This document shows positions 34,393-46,638 of a stretch of DNA of 64,000 nucleotides, in pieces; positions within the stretch are counted from its first letter, which is position 1, and every line of letters starts with the position of its first letter. The stretch covers positions 62,001 through 126,000 of the forward strand of contig NZ_WIXJ01000004.1 of NCBI RefSeq assembly GCF_009617575.1. Direction: 5' to 3'. The notes under the pieces are model-generated. The model had not been told where the DNA came from and ran no database searches. It saw only the letters and a list, made by a program, of their open reading frames with translations. The position numbers were made by a program, and so were the translations under genes. This stretch comes from Rhodocyclus gracilis. GTDB lineage: Bacteria; Pseudomonadota; Gammaproteobacteria; Burkholderiales; Rhodocyclaceae.

Positions 34393-37017
34393 TCAGCGCG
34401 GCGAAGGCGTCTGCAAGCGTAGCGAATTGAGCGCCACCAGTAACGAACTGGCCGACATGCCGATGCCCGCCAGCCAGGGTGAAATCAGCCCCGCCATCGC
34501 CAAAGGCAGGGCCAGGGCGTTGTAGAGCACGGCCCACGCGAGGTTCTGGCGGATCACCCGCCAGGTCCGCCCGGCCAGCACGACCCCGCGACGCAAGGGG
34601 TCAAGCGAAGCCGCCAGGAGGAGAACGTCCGCCTGCGCCCGCGCCAGCGGCGCCCCTTCACCCATGGCGACCGACACCTGGGCCTGCGCGAGCACCGGTG
34701 CGTCATTGACGCCATCGCCAAGCATCGCCACCACCTCGCCCCGCGCCTGCAAGGCCCGCACGAAATCGCGCTTGTCCGACGGCGACATCGCCGCCTGCAC
34801 ATCGTCGATGCCAACCGCCGCCGCCACGGTGCGCGCCGCCGGCCACGCATCCCCCGTCGCCAGCGTCACGCGCTTGCCTGCCGCACGCAGAGCCGCGACC
34901 AGCGCCGCCGCCTCCGGGCGCAAGGCATCGCCAATGCGAAAGAGCGCCAGCCAGCCCTGCGCGTCGCCCAGCGCAATGAGCGTATCGACGCGCGCCGACG
35001 AGGCATCGTCCGAGGCGTCGGACACCGCGCTCTCATTCGCCGTCGGCCGCGATGCCGCGACGCTCTCCGGCAAGGCCAGTCCGTGCAACTGCGCAACAAA
35101 CTCCGGCCGACCGAGACGAATCGCGCCCGTCGTCGTCTGCGCCTCGATCCCGCTACCGGGCGTATTGCGCACATCAAAAAACTCCGGCACGCCAGCGGCG
35201 CGGCGCGGCGCGGCGCCCTCGCCGGCCGGGGGCGGAGCCCCCTCTGTCGCCCCGGTCCCTACCACTTTCTCGGCTGCCGCCCCCGCCACCTTCGCCGCGT
35301 CGCGCAAGGCGGCGCCCAGCGGATGCTCGGAATCGCGTTCGAGGGCCGCCGCCCAAGCGAGCGCCGTAGACGCATCGAGGCGCCCCATGGGCTCAACCTC
35401 CCGCACACGCATGCGGCCGAAGGTCAGCGTGCCGGTTTTATCGAAGACAAAATGGGTCGCCTGTGCCAGCGTTTCGATGGCATGCGCCCGCGTCACCAAC
35501 AGGCCATCGCGCGCCAGCGCGCCACTCGCCGCCGTCAGCGCCAGCGGCGTCGCCAGCGATAGCGCACACGGGCAGGTCACCACCAGCATCGACACCGTTA
35601 CCCAGAGGGCGCGGTCGGAGTCGATGATCGTCCACGCAATCGCCGTCGCCACTGCCAGCAGCAACACCACGCCGATAAAGCGCGAGGCAACGCGATCAGC
35701 GAGTTCGACAAGACGCGGTTTCTCCGCCGCCGCGCGTTCCATCAGGCGCACGATGGCCGACAGACGCGTCGCCTCGCCGACCGCCTCGACGCACATGACG
35801 AGCGGACTATCGACGTTCTGTGCGCCGCCCATCAGCGCGCTGCCGGGCGACTTGTGCGCCGGCGTGCTTTCGCCCGTCAGCAAGGATTCATTGACGGAAC
35901 TCACGCCATCGAGCACCCGCCCGTCGGCCGGAATCGTCTCGCCGGCACGAACGAGCACAGCGTCGCCAGCGACGAGGTCACCAACCAGCACACGCTCGCT
36001 GTCGCGCCCGCCGGGGAATCCCGACAGCCGCTCGGCAAACGACGGCAAAAGCCGCGCCAGGGCTTCGGCAACGCCGACCGCCTTCTGGCGCGCACTCATT
36101 TCGAGGAAACGCCCGCCCAGCAGGAAGAAGACGAACATCGTCACCGAGTCGAAGTACACCTGCCCCGAAGCCGTCAGCGTGGCCCAGACGCTGGCCGCGA
36201 ACGCCGCGCCGACGCCAATGGCCACCGGCGTATCCATGCCGGCTCGCCCCAGCCGCAGATCGCGCCAGGCGCCGCGAAAGAAAGGAGCCGCCGAATAAAA
36301 GACCACCGGCAGCGTCAGCACCAGGCTGGCCCAGCGCATCAACTGCTCGATCTCGGGCGACATATCGCCTTCGCCAGCGAAATACACCGGCACGGCGTAC
36401 ATCATCACCTGCATCATGCCGAAGCCGGCGACGAACACCCGCCACAGGGCGGCCCGCCGCTCTTCGCGTGCCAGCGTCTCGCTGCGCGCCGGATCGTAGG
36501 GATAGGCGCGATAACCGATGGCCGCGACAGCGGCGAGAATCTCCGAAAGATGGATGCGCCGCTCATCCCAGCGCACGCGAGCGCGGCGTGTCGCGTAATT
36601 GATCTCGGCCGCCAGCACACCCGGCTGCCGCGCCAGATGCTGCTCGTTCAGCCAGATGCAGGCGCTACAGGTGATCCCTTCGAGCAGCAGCGACGCCTCG
36701 CGCTCGTCGGGGCCCAGCGCGCGGACAAAACTCTTCTGGAAATCGGCGTGATCGAAAAGCCCCAGATCGGCGAGCGCCGAAGGCAAAGCCTCGCGCCCAC
36801 CGCTGGCCGGCGATTGCGGCAGGGCATCGCGGTTACGGTAGTAATCCGCCAGCCCGTTGCCAACAATCGCCTGCGCCACGGCCTGACAGCCGGCGCAGCA
36901 CATCGTCCGCGGCTCACCATCGATATCCACCGCAAAATCCGTCTGCGGCGGCACCGGCAAGCCACAGTGGTAACACGCCTGCGGCGTCACCGCCCTATCT
37001 TCAAGACCCGCCGCCAC
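34393..37017 (-). CDS. ccoI: Copper-exporting P-type ATPase CcoI/FixI
   Basis: P1B-type ATPase supplying copper for cbb3 oxidase assembly. The 874 residues start at a GTG with AGGAGG 8 nt upstream. Features in order: an N-terminal Cys pair (CYHC, 15-18) and CCAGC (40-44), an HMA domain with ITCSAC (115-120), TM helices, the CPC motif in TCPCALSLATPLAL, the phosphorylation loop DKTGTLT, SEHPL, and the hinge GDGVNDAP. A Gly/Ala/Pro-rich insertion lies in the nucleotide-binding region (about 610-640). It sits between an SDR gene and ccoS. Confidence 0.95.
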   Translation of the reverse strand: MAAGLEDRAVTPQACYHCGLPVPPQTDFAVDIDGEPRTMCCAGCQAVAQAIVGNGLADYYRNRDALPQSPASGGREALPSALADLGLFDHADFQKSFVRALGPDEREASLLLEGITCSACIWLNEQHLARQPGVLAAEINYATRRARVRWDERRIHLSEILAAVAAIGYRAYPYDPARSETLAREERRAALWRVFVAGFGMMQVMMYAVPVYFAGEGDMSPEIEQLMRWASLVLTLPVVFYSAAPFFRGAWRDLRLGRAGMDTPVAIGVGAAFAASVWATLTASGQVYFDSVTMFVFFLLGGRFLEMSARQKAVGVAEALARLLPSFAERLSGFPGGRDSERVLVGDLVAGDAVLVRAGETIPADGRVLDGVSSVNESLLTGESTPAHKSPGSALMGGAQNVDSPLVMCVEAVGEATRLSAIVRLMERAAAEKPRLVELADRVASRFIGVVLLLAVATAIAWTIIDSDRALWVTVSMLVVTCPCALSLATPLALTAASGALARDGLLVTRAHAIETLAQATHFVFDKTGTLTFGRMRVREVEPMGRLDASTALAWAAALERDSEHPLGAALRDAAKVAGAAAEKVVGTGATEGAPPPAGEGAAPRRAAGVPEFFDVRNTPGSGIEAQTTTGAIRLGRPEFVAQLHGLALPESVAASRPTANESAVSDASDDASSARVDTLIALGDAQGWLALFRIGDALRPEAAALVAALRAAGKRVTLATGDAWPAARTVAAAVGIDDVQAAMSPSDKRDFVRALQARGEVVAMLGDGVNDAPVLAQAQVSVAMGEGAPLARAQADVLLLAASLDPLRRGVVLAGRTWRVIRQNLAWAVLYNALALPLAMAGLISPWLAGIGMSASSLLVALNSLRLQTPSPR

Positions 37018-37037
37018 GCCGGAACCTCCTCACACAG

Positions 37038-37805
37038 TCAACGCGGCGCCATCCGTATGGCGCCATCCAGACGGATGACCTCGCCGTTGAGCATGGCGTT
37101 CTCGACAATGTGCTGAACGAGCGCGGCGTATTCGTCCGGTTTGCCCAGACGCGAGGGGAAGGGAACCATGTTGCCAAGCGCCTGCTGTACCTCTTCCGGC
37201 ATGCCGAGCAACATCGGCGTCTCGAAAATCCCCGGCGCAATCGTCATGACGCGAATCCCCGAGCGCGCCAGCTCGCGGGCCGCCGGCAGCGTCAACGCGA
37301 CGATGCCGCCCTTCGACGCGGCATAGGCGGCTTGGCCGATCTGCCCGTCGTAGGCGGCGACCGAAGCCGTATTGATGATGACGCCGCGCTCACCGCCGGC
37401 ATTCGGCTGATTGCGCCCCATCGCCACGGCGGCGAGACGCAGCATGTTGAAAGAGCCGACGAGGTTGACGTTGATCACCCGTGCGAAGCTCTCCAAGCGA
37501 TGCGCGCCCTCGCGGCCGACGATCTTTTCCGCGGGCGCGATGCCGGCGCAATTGACCAACCCATCGAGACGACCGAAGCGCGAACACGCCGCATCGACAG
37601 CCGCCGCCGCGCTCGCCTCATCGGCAACGTTGGCGTGCACGAACGCGGCGTTCGCTCCCAGTTCCTCCGCCAGGGCCGTGCCGGCCTCGCTATTCACATC
37701 GGCCAACAGCACGCGGGCGCCACCGGCCACCAAACGTCGCGCCGTCGCCGCACCCAGACCGGAACCGCCGCCGGTCACCAGAAACACCGAATCTTCGATA
37801 CGCAT
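37038..37805 (-). CDS. Short-chain dehydrogenase, 3-hydroxyacyl-CoA dehydrogenase type
   Basis: NAD(P)-dependent oxidoreductase, 255 residues from the ATG at 37805 ([20 protein letters not shown]). The glycine-rich TGGGSGLG cofactor loop, NCAG region, catalytic Ser ([10 protein letters not shown]) and YAASK (Tyr/Lys) are all intact. The overall pattern ([20 protein letters not shown] and [10 protein letters not shown]) resembles human HSD17B10-like type II 3-hydroxyacyl-CoA dehydrogenases, so a fatty acid or isoleucine breakdown role is likely. It is 20 bp upstream of ccoI on the same strand, without an obvious functional link. Confidence 0.88.
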   Translation of the reverse strand: MRIEDSVFLVTGGGSGLGAATARRLVAGGARVLLADVNSEAGTALAEELGANAAFVHANVADEASAAAAVDAACSRFGRLDGLVNCAGIAPAEKIVGREGAHRLESFARVINVNLVGSFNMLRLAAVAMGRNQPNAGGERGVIINTASVAAYDGQIGQAAYAASKGGIVALTLPAARELARSGIRVMTIAPGIFETPMLLGMPEEVQQALGNMVPFPSRLGKPDEYAALVQHIVENAMLNGEVIRLDGAIRMAPR

Positions 37806-37875
37806 GCACGCTTCTCCATCGGGTTGATTGTTGCGCCAGATGGTACCGCGAAACCCGCGAGCGAACCGTCGCCGA

Positions 37876-37926
37876 GCGGGGGCGGCGTCAAAGGGAAATG
37901 GGCGCCACGGCGGGGGCGGCGTCAAA
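37876..37926. repeat. Direct repeat upstream of ribF
   Basis: GCGGGGGCGGCGTCAAA occurs at 37876-37892 and again at 37910-37926, a 34-bp offset, between the divergent SDR and ribF starts. The second copy directly precedes the ribF -10 element. It could be a tandem regulatory site or slipped duplication. Confidence 0.55.
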
Positions 37927-37930
37927 ACGC

Positions 37931-37936
37931 TATAAT
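37931..37936 (+). promoter_or_regulatory. -10 element for ribF-ileS-lspA operon
   Basis: A perfect TATAAT lies 30 bp upstream of the ribF ATG. No good -35 hexamer is present at 16-18 nt, where the sequence is the G-rich direct repeat, so an activator or weak promoter is possible. No FMN riboswitch-like structure is visible in the short leader. Confidence 0.5.
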
Positions 37937-37966
37937 CTGGCGTTTTGTCGAGGCGACACTCGCCCA

Positions 37967-38950
37967 ATGCTCGTCCAACGCGGTTTTTCGCGCCCGGCGC
38001 CCGCCGACACGGCGCTGACCATCGGCAACTTCGACGGCGTCCATCTCGGCCACCGTGCGCTGCTCAGCCGCCTCGGCGAGGTGGCGCAGGGGCGCGGACT
38101 GCTGCCGGCCGCGCTCACCTTCGAGCCGCATCCGCGCGAGTTTTTCACGCCCGAAGCAACCCCGGCGCGCCTGTCGACGCTGCGCGAGAAGCTCGAATTA
38201 CTCGACGCCGACGGTGTACGTCACTGCTGCGTCGGCCGCTTCAACGCCCGGTTCGCCGCGCTGTCCGCCGAGCAATTCATCGACGACGTGCTGGTCAGAT
38301 GCCTGCGCGTGCGCCATCTGATCATCGGCGACGACTTCCACTTTGGCGCCGGCCGCACGGGCGACTTTGCGCAACTGCGCGCCGCTGGCGAACGCCACGG
38401 CTTTGCAGTCGAGTCGATGCGCAGCGTCCTGCTCGACGGCGAACGCATTTCCAGCTCCGCCGTCCGCGACGCGCTTGCCAAGGGCCAGCTGCAACACGCC
38501 GAACGCCTGCTCGGCCGCCCGTACGCCATCGACGGTCGCATCGTCCGTGGGCAGCAACTCGGCCGCCGCCTCGGCTTCGCCACGGCCAACATCCGCATCC
38601 GGCACGACCGGCCGCCGCTCAGCGGCGTCTTTGCCGTCGAAGTCAGCGGTCTCAGTGGTCTCAATGGCCTCGACAGTCGCCGCGATGCGCCGCCGCTCGC
38701 TGGCATCGCCAACCTCGGCGTGCGTCCGAGCATCGACGCCAATGCGCGCCCACTGCTCGAAGTTCACCTGTTCGACTTTGATCGCGACATCTACGGCGCC
38801 CACCTGTCGGTGCGTTTCCTGTCCAAACTGCGCGATGAAATGAGTTTTCCCAACCTTGACGCCTTGCGCGCGCAGATTGCCCGCGATGCCGCCATCGCCC
38901 ACGAATTTTTCGCGCAACGGGCGGCAGCAACGCCGACGCCCGCCTCCTGA
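37967..38950 (+). CDS. ribF: Bifunctional riboflavin kinase / FAD synthetase RibF
   Basis: Makes FMN from riboflavin and FAD from FMN. From the ATG at 37967 ([20 protein letters not shown]) there are 327 residues. The N-terminal FAD synthetase half has [14 protein letters not shown] and [16 protein letters not shown]. The C-terminal kinase half has [27 protein letters not shown] and the ANLGVRPSI motif, with [13 protein letters not shown] near the end. It precedes ileS in the usual order. Confidence 0.96.
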   Translation: MLVQRGFSRPAPADTALTIGNFDGVHLGHRALLSRLGEVAQGRGLLPAALTFEPHPREFFTPEATPARLSTLREKLELLDADGVRHCCVGRFNARFAALSAEQFIDDVLVRCLRVRHLIIGDDFHFGAGRTGDFAQLRAAGERHGFAVESMRSVLLDGERISSSAVRDALAKGQLQHAERLLGRPYAIDGRIVRGQQLGRRLGFATANIRIRHDRPPLSGVFAVEVSGLSGLNGLDSRRDAPPLAGIANLGVRPSIDANARPLLEVHLFDFDRDIYGAHLSVRFLSKLRDEMSFPNLDALRAQIARDAAIAHEFFAQRAAATPTPAS

Positions 38951-38987
38951 CCTCCCCATTTCGTCCGCACCCTTTCTGAAGATCGCC

Positions 38988-41799
<2,812 letters not shown>

Positions 41800-41807
<8 letters not shown>

Positions 41808-42288
41808 GCTGCGCTCCGGTCACTGGCTGGCCCTGGCCACCGCGCTGATCGCCCTCGATCAGGTGACCAAGTGGGTAGTGCTCTCGCATATCCAGCTCGG
41901 TGAGACCATCGTCGTCGCGCCCTTCTGGAACTGGGTCTTGGCCTTCAACACCGGCGCCGCCTTCAGCTTCCTGTCCGATGCCGGCGGCTGGCAGCGCTGG
42001 TTCTTCACCGGGCTCGCCTTCGCCATTGCCGGCTGGATCGTCGTCATGCTGCGGCGCCATGCCAGCGACCTGCATCTCTCGCTGGCGCTATCGCTGATCC
42101 TCGCCGGTGCGCTCGGCAATGTCATCGACCGCATCCGCTTCGGCGCCGTCGTCGACTTCATCCAGTGGCACGTCGCCGGTTACTACTGGCCGGCTTTCAA
42201 CGTCGCCGATTCGGCCATCGTCGGCGGCGCCATCCTGCTCGCCCTCACCCAGCTACGCCCACGCCCCGCGTCCGGAGATCACGCATGA
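41800..42288 (+). CDS. lspA: Lipoprotein signal peptidase LspA
   Basis: Inner-membrane aspartyl protease that cleaves prolipoprotein signal peptides. From the ATG at 41800 ([20 protein letters not shown]) there are 162 residues with four TM helices. Conserved motifs are [18 protein letters not shown], and the catalytic Asp pair in [19 protein letters not shown] and [11 protein letters not shown]. The start overlaps the ileS stop by 8 nt, and the TGA overlaps the fkpB ATG. Confidence 0.97.
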
Positions 42289-42716
42289 GCGCCACGGTAT
42301 TGCCCGACAGCTTTCTCACCCTGCACTACCGGCTCGCCTCCGCCGACGGCGAAGAATTCGTCAGCACCTTCGGCCTGTCGCCGGCGACGCTGCAAATGGG
42401 CAGCGGCCAGCTTGCCGCACCGCTCGAAGCCCGCCTGCTCGGCCTGGCGGAGGGCACCCGCACCTGCTTCGAACTGGCACCGGCAGACGCCTTCGGCGAA
42501 CGCAATCCGCTGCTCGTCGAACGCATCGCCCGCAGCGCACTGCCGGCGGAAATCGAACTCGTCCCCAATACGCTCGTCGAATTCGGCACGCCGGACGGCG
42601 GCAACTTCGCCGGTTTCCTGCGCGAACTCGACGCCGAAACGGCGCTGTTCGACTTCAACCATCCGCTCGCCGGACGCGCCATCCAGTTTGAAGTGCAGCT
42701 GATCGGCATTCTCTGA
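42285..42716 (+). CDS. fkpB: FKBP-type peptidyl-prolyl isomerase SlpA/FkpB
   Basis: SlyD-like prolyl isomerase, 143 residues from the ATG at 42285, which overlaps the lspA stop (ATGA). FKBP signatures include LTLHYRLASADGEEFVSTFG, the GSGQLAAPLEARLLGLAEGT core, the insert-in-flap region with PADAFGERNP, and DFNHPLAGRAIQFEVQLIGI near the C-terminus. The lspA-fkpB-ispH order is conserved in proteobacteria. Confidence 0.93.
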   Translation: MSATVLPDSFLTLHYRLASADGEEFVSTFGLSPATLQMGSGQLAAPLEARLLGLAEGTRTCFELAPADAFGERNPLLVERIARSALPAEIELVPNTLVEFGTPDGGNFAGFLRELDAETALFDFNHPLAGRAIQFEVQLIGIL

Positions 42717-42771
42717 GCGCTGCCGGGCACCGCGCCAAGCTCCCTGATCCACGATTCACAGGACGACCACC

Positions 42772-43701
42772 ATGAACATCATCCTCGCCAACCCTCGCGG
42801 CTTCTGCGCCGGCGTCGAACGCGCCATCGCCATCGTCGAACGCGCGCTGGAAAAATTCGGCGCGCCGATCTACGTCCGCCACGAGGTCGTGCACAACAAA
42901 TTCGTCTGCGACAGCCTGCGCGAAAAAGGCGCCGTCTTCATCGACGAACTGGCCGACGTGCCCGCCAACGCGACGGTGATCTTCAGCGCCCACGGCGTCT
43001 CGCAGACGGTGCGCGAGGAAGCGCAGGCGCGCGGCCTGCGCATTTTTGACGCGACCTGCCCGCTCGTCACCAAGGTGCATATGGAAGTCGCGCGCATGCG
43101 GCGCGAAGGGCGCGAGATCGTCATGATCGGCCACCGCGGCCACCCGGAAGTCGAAGGCACCATGGGGCAGGCCACCGAAGGCATGTACCTCGTGGAAAAC
43201 GCCGCTGACGTGGCGACGCTCGCCGTCAGCCAGCCCGAGGCACTCGCTTACGTCACGCAGACGACGCTGTCGGTCGACGATGCGGAAGTCGTCGTCGGCG
43301 CCCTGAAGCAACGCTTCCCGACGATCATCGGCCCGAAAAAGGACGACATCTGCTACGCCACGCAAAACCGGCAGGACGCCGTGCGCGCGCTGGCCGAAGG
43401 CTGCGATCTCGTGCTCGTCGTCGGTTCGCCGAGCAGCTCCAACTCCAACCGGCTGCGCGAAGTCGCCGCCGGGCGCGGCGTGCGAGCCCACCTTGTCGAC
43501 CGTGCCGACGACATCCGCCCCGAATGGCTCGAAGGCGTGCGCCAGATCGGCGTCACCGCCGGCGCTTCCGCCCCCGAGAAGCTGGTGCGGGAAGTCGTCG
43601 AACACCTCAGCGCGCTGGGCGCCGGCTCGGTCAAGGACATTCCGGGCATCATCGAAGGCGTGAATTTTCCGCTGCCGCGCGACCTCGTCGAAGCCACCTG
43701 A
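42772..43701 (+). CDS. ispH: 4-Hydroxy-3-methylbut-2-enyl diphosphate reductase IspH
   Basis: Last step of the non-mevalonate isoprenoid pathway, an iron-sulfur enzyme. The 309 residues contain the three cluster Cys in NPRGFCAGV (C12), FDATCPLV and [13 protein letters not shown], and the active-site region [12 protein letters not shown]. The C-terminal half has SSNSNRL. AGGA precedes the ATG. Length is normal. Confidence 0.97.
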   Translation: MNIILANPRGFCAGVERAIAIVERALEKFGAPIYVRHEVVHNKFVCDSLREKGAVFIDELADVPANATVIFSAHGVSQTVREEAQARGLRIFDATCPLVTKVHMEVARMRREGREIVMIGHRGHPEVEGTMGQATEGMYLVENAADVATLAVSQPEALAYVTQTTLSVDDAEVVVGALKQRFPTIIGPKKDDICYATQNRQDAVRALAEGCDLVLVVGSPSSSNSNRLREVAAGRGVRAHLVDRADDIRPEWLEGVRQIGVTAGASAPEKLVREVVEHLSALGAGSVKDIPGIIEGVNFPLPRDLVEAT

Positions 43702-43766
43702 AGCAAGGTTTGGCGCAGCAAACGGCCGCCGTCGCCCCGCTCGCGCCATTTTCCCTGCCGTTACGC

Positions 43767-43796
43767 TTGTTTCCGGCGCAGATTTCAGCCTATAAT
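43767..43796 (+). promoter_or_regulatory. Promoter of tRNA-Thr
   Basis: TTGTTT (43767-43772), an 18-nt spacer and a perfect TATAAT (43791-43796) end 11 nt before the mature tRNA 5-prime end, a typical stable-RNA promoter arrangement. Confidence 0.75.
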
Positions 43797-43807
43797 CCGC
43801 GCCCTGC

Positions 43808-43883
<76 letters not shown>

Positions 43884-43888
43884 AACAT

Positions 43889-43923
43889 AAGGGCTTACCT
43901 TCGGGTAGGCCCTTTCTCTTTTG
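43889..43923 (+). terminator. Intrinsic terminator of tRNA-Thr
   Basis: AAGGGCTTACC pairs with GGTAGGCCCTT (one T-G wobble) around a stable TTCG tetraloop, followed by the T-rich TTCTCTTTT. It lies 5 nt after the encoded CCA. Confidence 0.9.
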
Positions 43924-44061
43924 TGCTCCGGGCAGCACAGGGGCCGCCGGCGGCGCAGCGTGCGCCACCCATCAATCCGCCGCCACGCTCAGCGCGTCGC
44001 CGCTGGAGGCTCCCTGCCCCACTCCCTGCTCCACTCTCTGCTCCACTCCCCGTCCCGCCCT

Positions 44062-44081
44062 GCGTTCGGTTTCCCGAACGC
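44062..44081. promoter_or_regulatory. Candidate DctD enhancer site (palindrome)
   Basis: GCGTTCGG-TTTC-CCGAACGC is a perfect 8-bp inverted repeat about 125 bp upstream of the predicted sigma-54 transcription start. That is the position expected for an NtrC-family activator. The link to DctD rests on position and gene context only. Confidence 0.5.
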
Positions 44082-44170
44082 CAACCGCCGCCCGCGTCCG
44101 GATTTCCGACCAGTGCCCGGCGGCGCGGGCAAAAACCCCTTTGAAACCATGGCTTAAGAAGCGGCGTTGC

Positions 44171-44186
44171 TGGCACGGCCTGTGCA
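44171..44186 (+). promoter_or_regulatory. Sigma-54 (-24/-12) promoter upstream of dctA
   Basis: TGGCACGGCCTGTGCA matches TGGCACG-N4-TTGCA with one mismatch (G for the first T of the -12 element) and correct GG to GC spacing. Transcription would start near 44197. The DctB/DctD pair 2 kb downstream includes a GAYTGA-bearing sigma-54 activator. Confidence 0.72.
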
Positions 44187-44406
44187 AACAACAAGCAAGC
44201 GACCGCGATCCGGCGCCCCCTCCCGCATCACCAGGAGACAGGCAGAGCACGCATTCCCCGTCCGTCACCCGGACGAAACCGCCGACCCGAGCACATTCGA
44301 CGTCGGCGCCTGCCATGGCATCTGCCGGCGGAGCCGACACGCTCCGCCTACGCGTGCCACCTGACTCGGCCCCTCGCACCATCCGCTCAGTTCAAAGGAA
44401 ATTCCC

Positions 44407-45711
44407 ATGAAAATGAATCGGCTGACCTCCTGGATCGGCATCGCCATGGTCCTCGGCATCGTCGTCGGCTATATCTGCAACACGCAGGCCGGCAGCCCCG
44501 ACGCCGCGAAGGAAATTGCCAGCTATTTCAGCATCCTGACCGACATCTTCCTGCGTCTCATCAAGATGATCATCGCGCCGCTGATTCTGGCGACGCTGGT
44601 CTCCGGCCTCGCCGGCATGGGTGACTCGAAGACGGTCGGCCGCATCGGCGCGCGTGCGCTCGGCTGGTTTGTATGTGCCTCCTTCTGTTCGCTGCTGCTC
44701 GGTCTGATTTTCGCCAACCTGCTGCAACCGGGCGCCGCGCTGAGCGTGCCGCTGCCGGATTCGGGCGCGGCGCTGAATCTGAAAACCAGCGCGCTCAACC
44801 TGAAGGACTTCATCACCCACGTCTTCCCGAAGAACATCGTCGAGGCGATGGCGGCCAACGAAATCCTGCAGATTCTCGTCTTCTCCGTCTTCTTCGGTCT
44901 GGCGCTCGGCCATCTGCATAATCAGGCGGCGCGCAGCCTGGTGAACACGATGGAAGAAATCGTGCACGTGATGCTCAAGGTCACCGACTACGTGATGCGC
45001 TTCGCGCCGGTCGGCGTCTTCGGCGCAGTGGCGAGCGTCATCACCACGCAGGGCGTCGGCATGCTGGTCGTCTTCGGCAAGCTGCTGTTCGGCTTCTGTG
45101 TCGCGCTCGGCGCCCTGTGGCTGGTGCTCATCGCCGCCGGCTACTTCGTCCTCGGCAAGGAAGTCTTCCGCCTGCTGAAGATGGTGCGCGGCCCGATGCT
45201 GGTCGGCTTTTCGACGGCGAGCAGCGAGTCGGCGTATCCGAAGCTGATGGAGCAGCTCGAAAAATTCGGTGTCAGCAGCCGCGTCACCGGCTTTGTGCTG
45301 CCGCTCGGCTACTCGTTCAACCTCGACGGCTCGATGATCTACACGACCTTCGCGGCGCTCTTCATCGCGCAGGCCTACGGCATCGAAATGAGCCTGACGA
45401 CGCAGTTCACCATGCTGCTGGTGCTGATGGTGTCGTCCAAGGGGATTGCCGGTGTGCCGCGTGCCTCGCTGGTCGTCGTCGCTGCCGTGCTGCCGATGTT
45501 CGGCATCCCGGAAGCCGGCCTCGTGCTGGTGCTCGGTATCGAACACTTCCTCGACATGGGCCGCACCGTCACCAACGTGCTCGGCAACGCCATCGCCACT
45601 GCCGTCGTCGCCAAGTGGGAAGGCGCCATCGCGCCGGTTGATCCGGCGCTGGCCGACGCCGACGACGCGTTGGTGCCAGAATCGGAACTGGCACCCGCGC
45701 AGGCGGCCTGA
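44407..45711 (+). CDS. dctA: C4-dicarboxylate/cation symporter of the DctA/GltP family
   Basis: Inner-membrane symporter of the DAACS family, 434 residues, with 8 TM helices and two re-entrant loops. Typical motifs are LIKMIIAPLILATLVSGLAG near the N-terminus, the serine-rich loop GFSTASSESAYPKLMEQLEK, and GYSFNLDGSMIYTT. The substrate-binding end contains MVSSKGIAGVPRASLVVVAA and EHFLDMGRTVTNVLGNAIAT. AAGGAA precedes the ATG. The gene context (sigma-54 promoter, DctBD) favours C4-dicarboxylates over glutamate, so the symbol is context-based. Confidence 0.85.
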   Translation: MKMNRLTSWIGIAMVLGIVVGYICNTQAGSPDAAKEIASYFSILTDIFLRLIKMIIAPLILATLVSGLAGMGDSKTVGRIGARALGWFVCASFCSLLLGLIFANLLQPGAALSVPLPDSGAALNLKTSALNLKDFITHVFPKNIVEAMAANEILQILVFSVFFGLALGHLHNQAARSLVNTMEEIVHVMLKVTDYVMRFAPVGVFGAVASVITTQGVGMLVVFGKLLFGFCVALGALWLVLIAAGYFVLGKEVFRLLKMVRGPMLVGFSTASSESAYPKLMEQLEKFGVSSRVTGFVLPLGYSFNLDGSMIYTTFAALFIAQAYGIEMSLTTQFTMLLVLMVSSKGIAGVPRASLVVVAAVLPMFGIPEAGLVLVLGIEHFLDMGRTVTNVLGNAIATAVVAKWEGAIAPVDPALADADDALVPESELAPAQAA

Positions 45712-45773
45712 TCGATTTGACAACGCATGCAACTCCCGCAGGCGTGGATCTCGCAGGCCACGCCCGCTTTCTG

Positions 45774-45801
45774 GCCCGGTGCAGTGCACCGGGCTTTTTT
45801 T
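45774..45801 (+). terminator. Intrinsic terminator after dctA
   Basis: GCCCGGTG and CACCGGGC form an 8-bp stem with a 5-nt CAGTG loop followed by seven T residues, 62 bp past the dctA stop. It separates dctA from the TauE gene and dctBD. Confidence 0.92.
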
Positions 45802-45840
45802 CCTGCACGAATGAGCGAATGAGCGAATTGGCAATAACGC

Positions 45841-46596
45841 ATGATTGACTGGCCCATCCTGGCAGCGGCGGCCTTCTTTGCCGGCATGGTCGACGCCGTC
45901 GTCGGTGGCGGCGGACTGATCCAGATTCCGGTGCTGCTGGCGCAGTTTCCGCAAACGGCGATCCCGACGCTGTTCGGCACCAACAAGGTCTCAAGCATCG
46001 CCGGCACCGGCGCCGCACTGTGGCGCTACTCGCGCAGCGTGCGCATTCCATGGGCGGTGGTGCTGCCGGCGACGCTGGCGGCGCTGGTCGGCGCCTGGGG
46101 CGGCGCCGCGCTGGTTGCCTGGCTGCCGCGCGAGACGATGCGGCCGCTGGTCGTCGTGCTGATGATCGTGGTCGCGCTCTATACCTTCCTGCGCAAGGAC
46201 CTCGGCCAGCAGGCAACGCGCGAGCTGAACGCCGCCGACCGCTGGAAGGGCGCGCTCTTCGGCGGCGTCATCGGCCTCTACGACGGCTTCTTCGGGCCGG
46301 GCACCGGCAGCTTCCTGATCTTCGGCTGCGTGCGCCTGTTCGGCATGGACTTCGTGCAAGGCTCGGCCAGCGCCAAGATGATCAACTTCGCCACCAACCT
46401 CTCGGCGATTGCCTTCTTTGCCGGCCACGGCCCGATCCTGTGGCAGATCGGCCTGATCATGGCGGTGTGCAACCTCGCCGGCTCCTACCTCGGCACGCGG
46501 CTGGCGCTCAAGCACGGCGCCGGTTTCATCCGCAAGGCTTTCCTCGGCGTGGTGGTGGTACTCATCGCCAAGCAGATCGCCGACCTTGTCGCCTAG
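45841..46596 (+). CDS. TauE/SafE-family sulfite or anion exporter-like permease
   Basis: 251 residues, about seven or eight TM helices, with the TauE/SafE signatures AGMVDAVVGGGGLIQIPVLL near the N-terminus and GLYDGFFGPGTGSFLIFGCV midway. The family (formerly DUF81) moves organic sulfur compounds, sulfite or C2-type anions; the substrate cannot be told from sequence. It sits between the dctA terminator and dctB, 42 bp before dctB, so it may be co-expressed with the sensor pair. Confidence 0.88.
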   Translation: MIDWPILAAAAFFAGMVDAVVGGGGLIQIPVLLAQFPQTAIPTLFGTNKVSSIAGTGAALWRYSRSVRIPWAVVLPATLAALVGAWGGAALVAWLPRETMRPLVVVLMIVVALYTFLRKDLGQQATRELNAADRWKGALFGGVIGLYDGFFGPGTGSFLIFGCVRLFGMDFVQGSASAKMINFATNLSAIAFFAGHGPILWQIGLIMAVCNLAGSYLGTRLALKHGAGFIRKAFLGVVVVLIAKQIADLVA

Positions 46597-46638
46597 CGCG
46601 GCTGCTACCATAAGCCCACCCTCCGCGATCCGCCGCCG

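Larger units (their letters stand above)
43924..44406. other. Regulatory intergenic region upstream of dctA
   Basis: About 480 bp with no supported gene. It holds inverted repeats GGCGCA-GCG-TGCGCC (43952-43966) and GTGCT-N6-AGCAC (43923-43938), the 8-bp palindrome at 44062-44081 and a -24/-12 promoter at 44171-44186. An unusually long leader of about 210 nt precedes the dctA ATG. A pyrimidine-rich run with repeated CTCCACTC units lies at about 44020-44055. Confidence 0.6.

Noticed and set aside
44392-45954. 520-codon open frame antisense to dctA
   Set aside because: Arg/Asp/His-rich shadow that also crosses a strong terminator.
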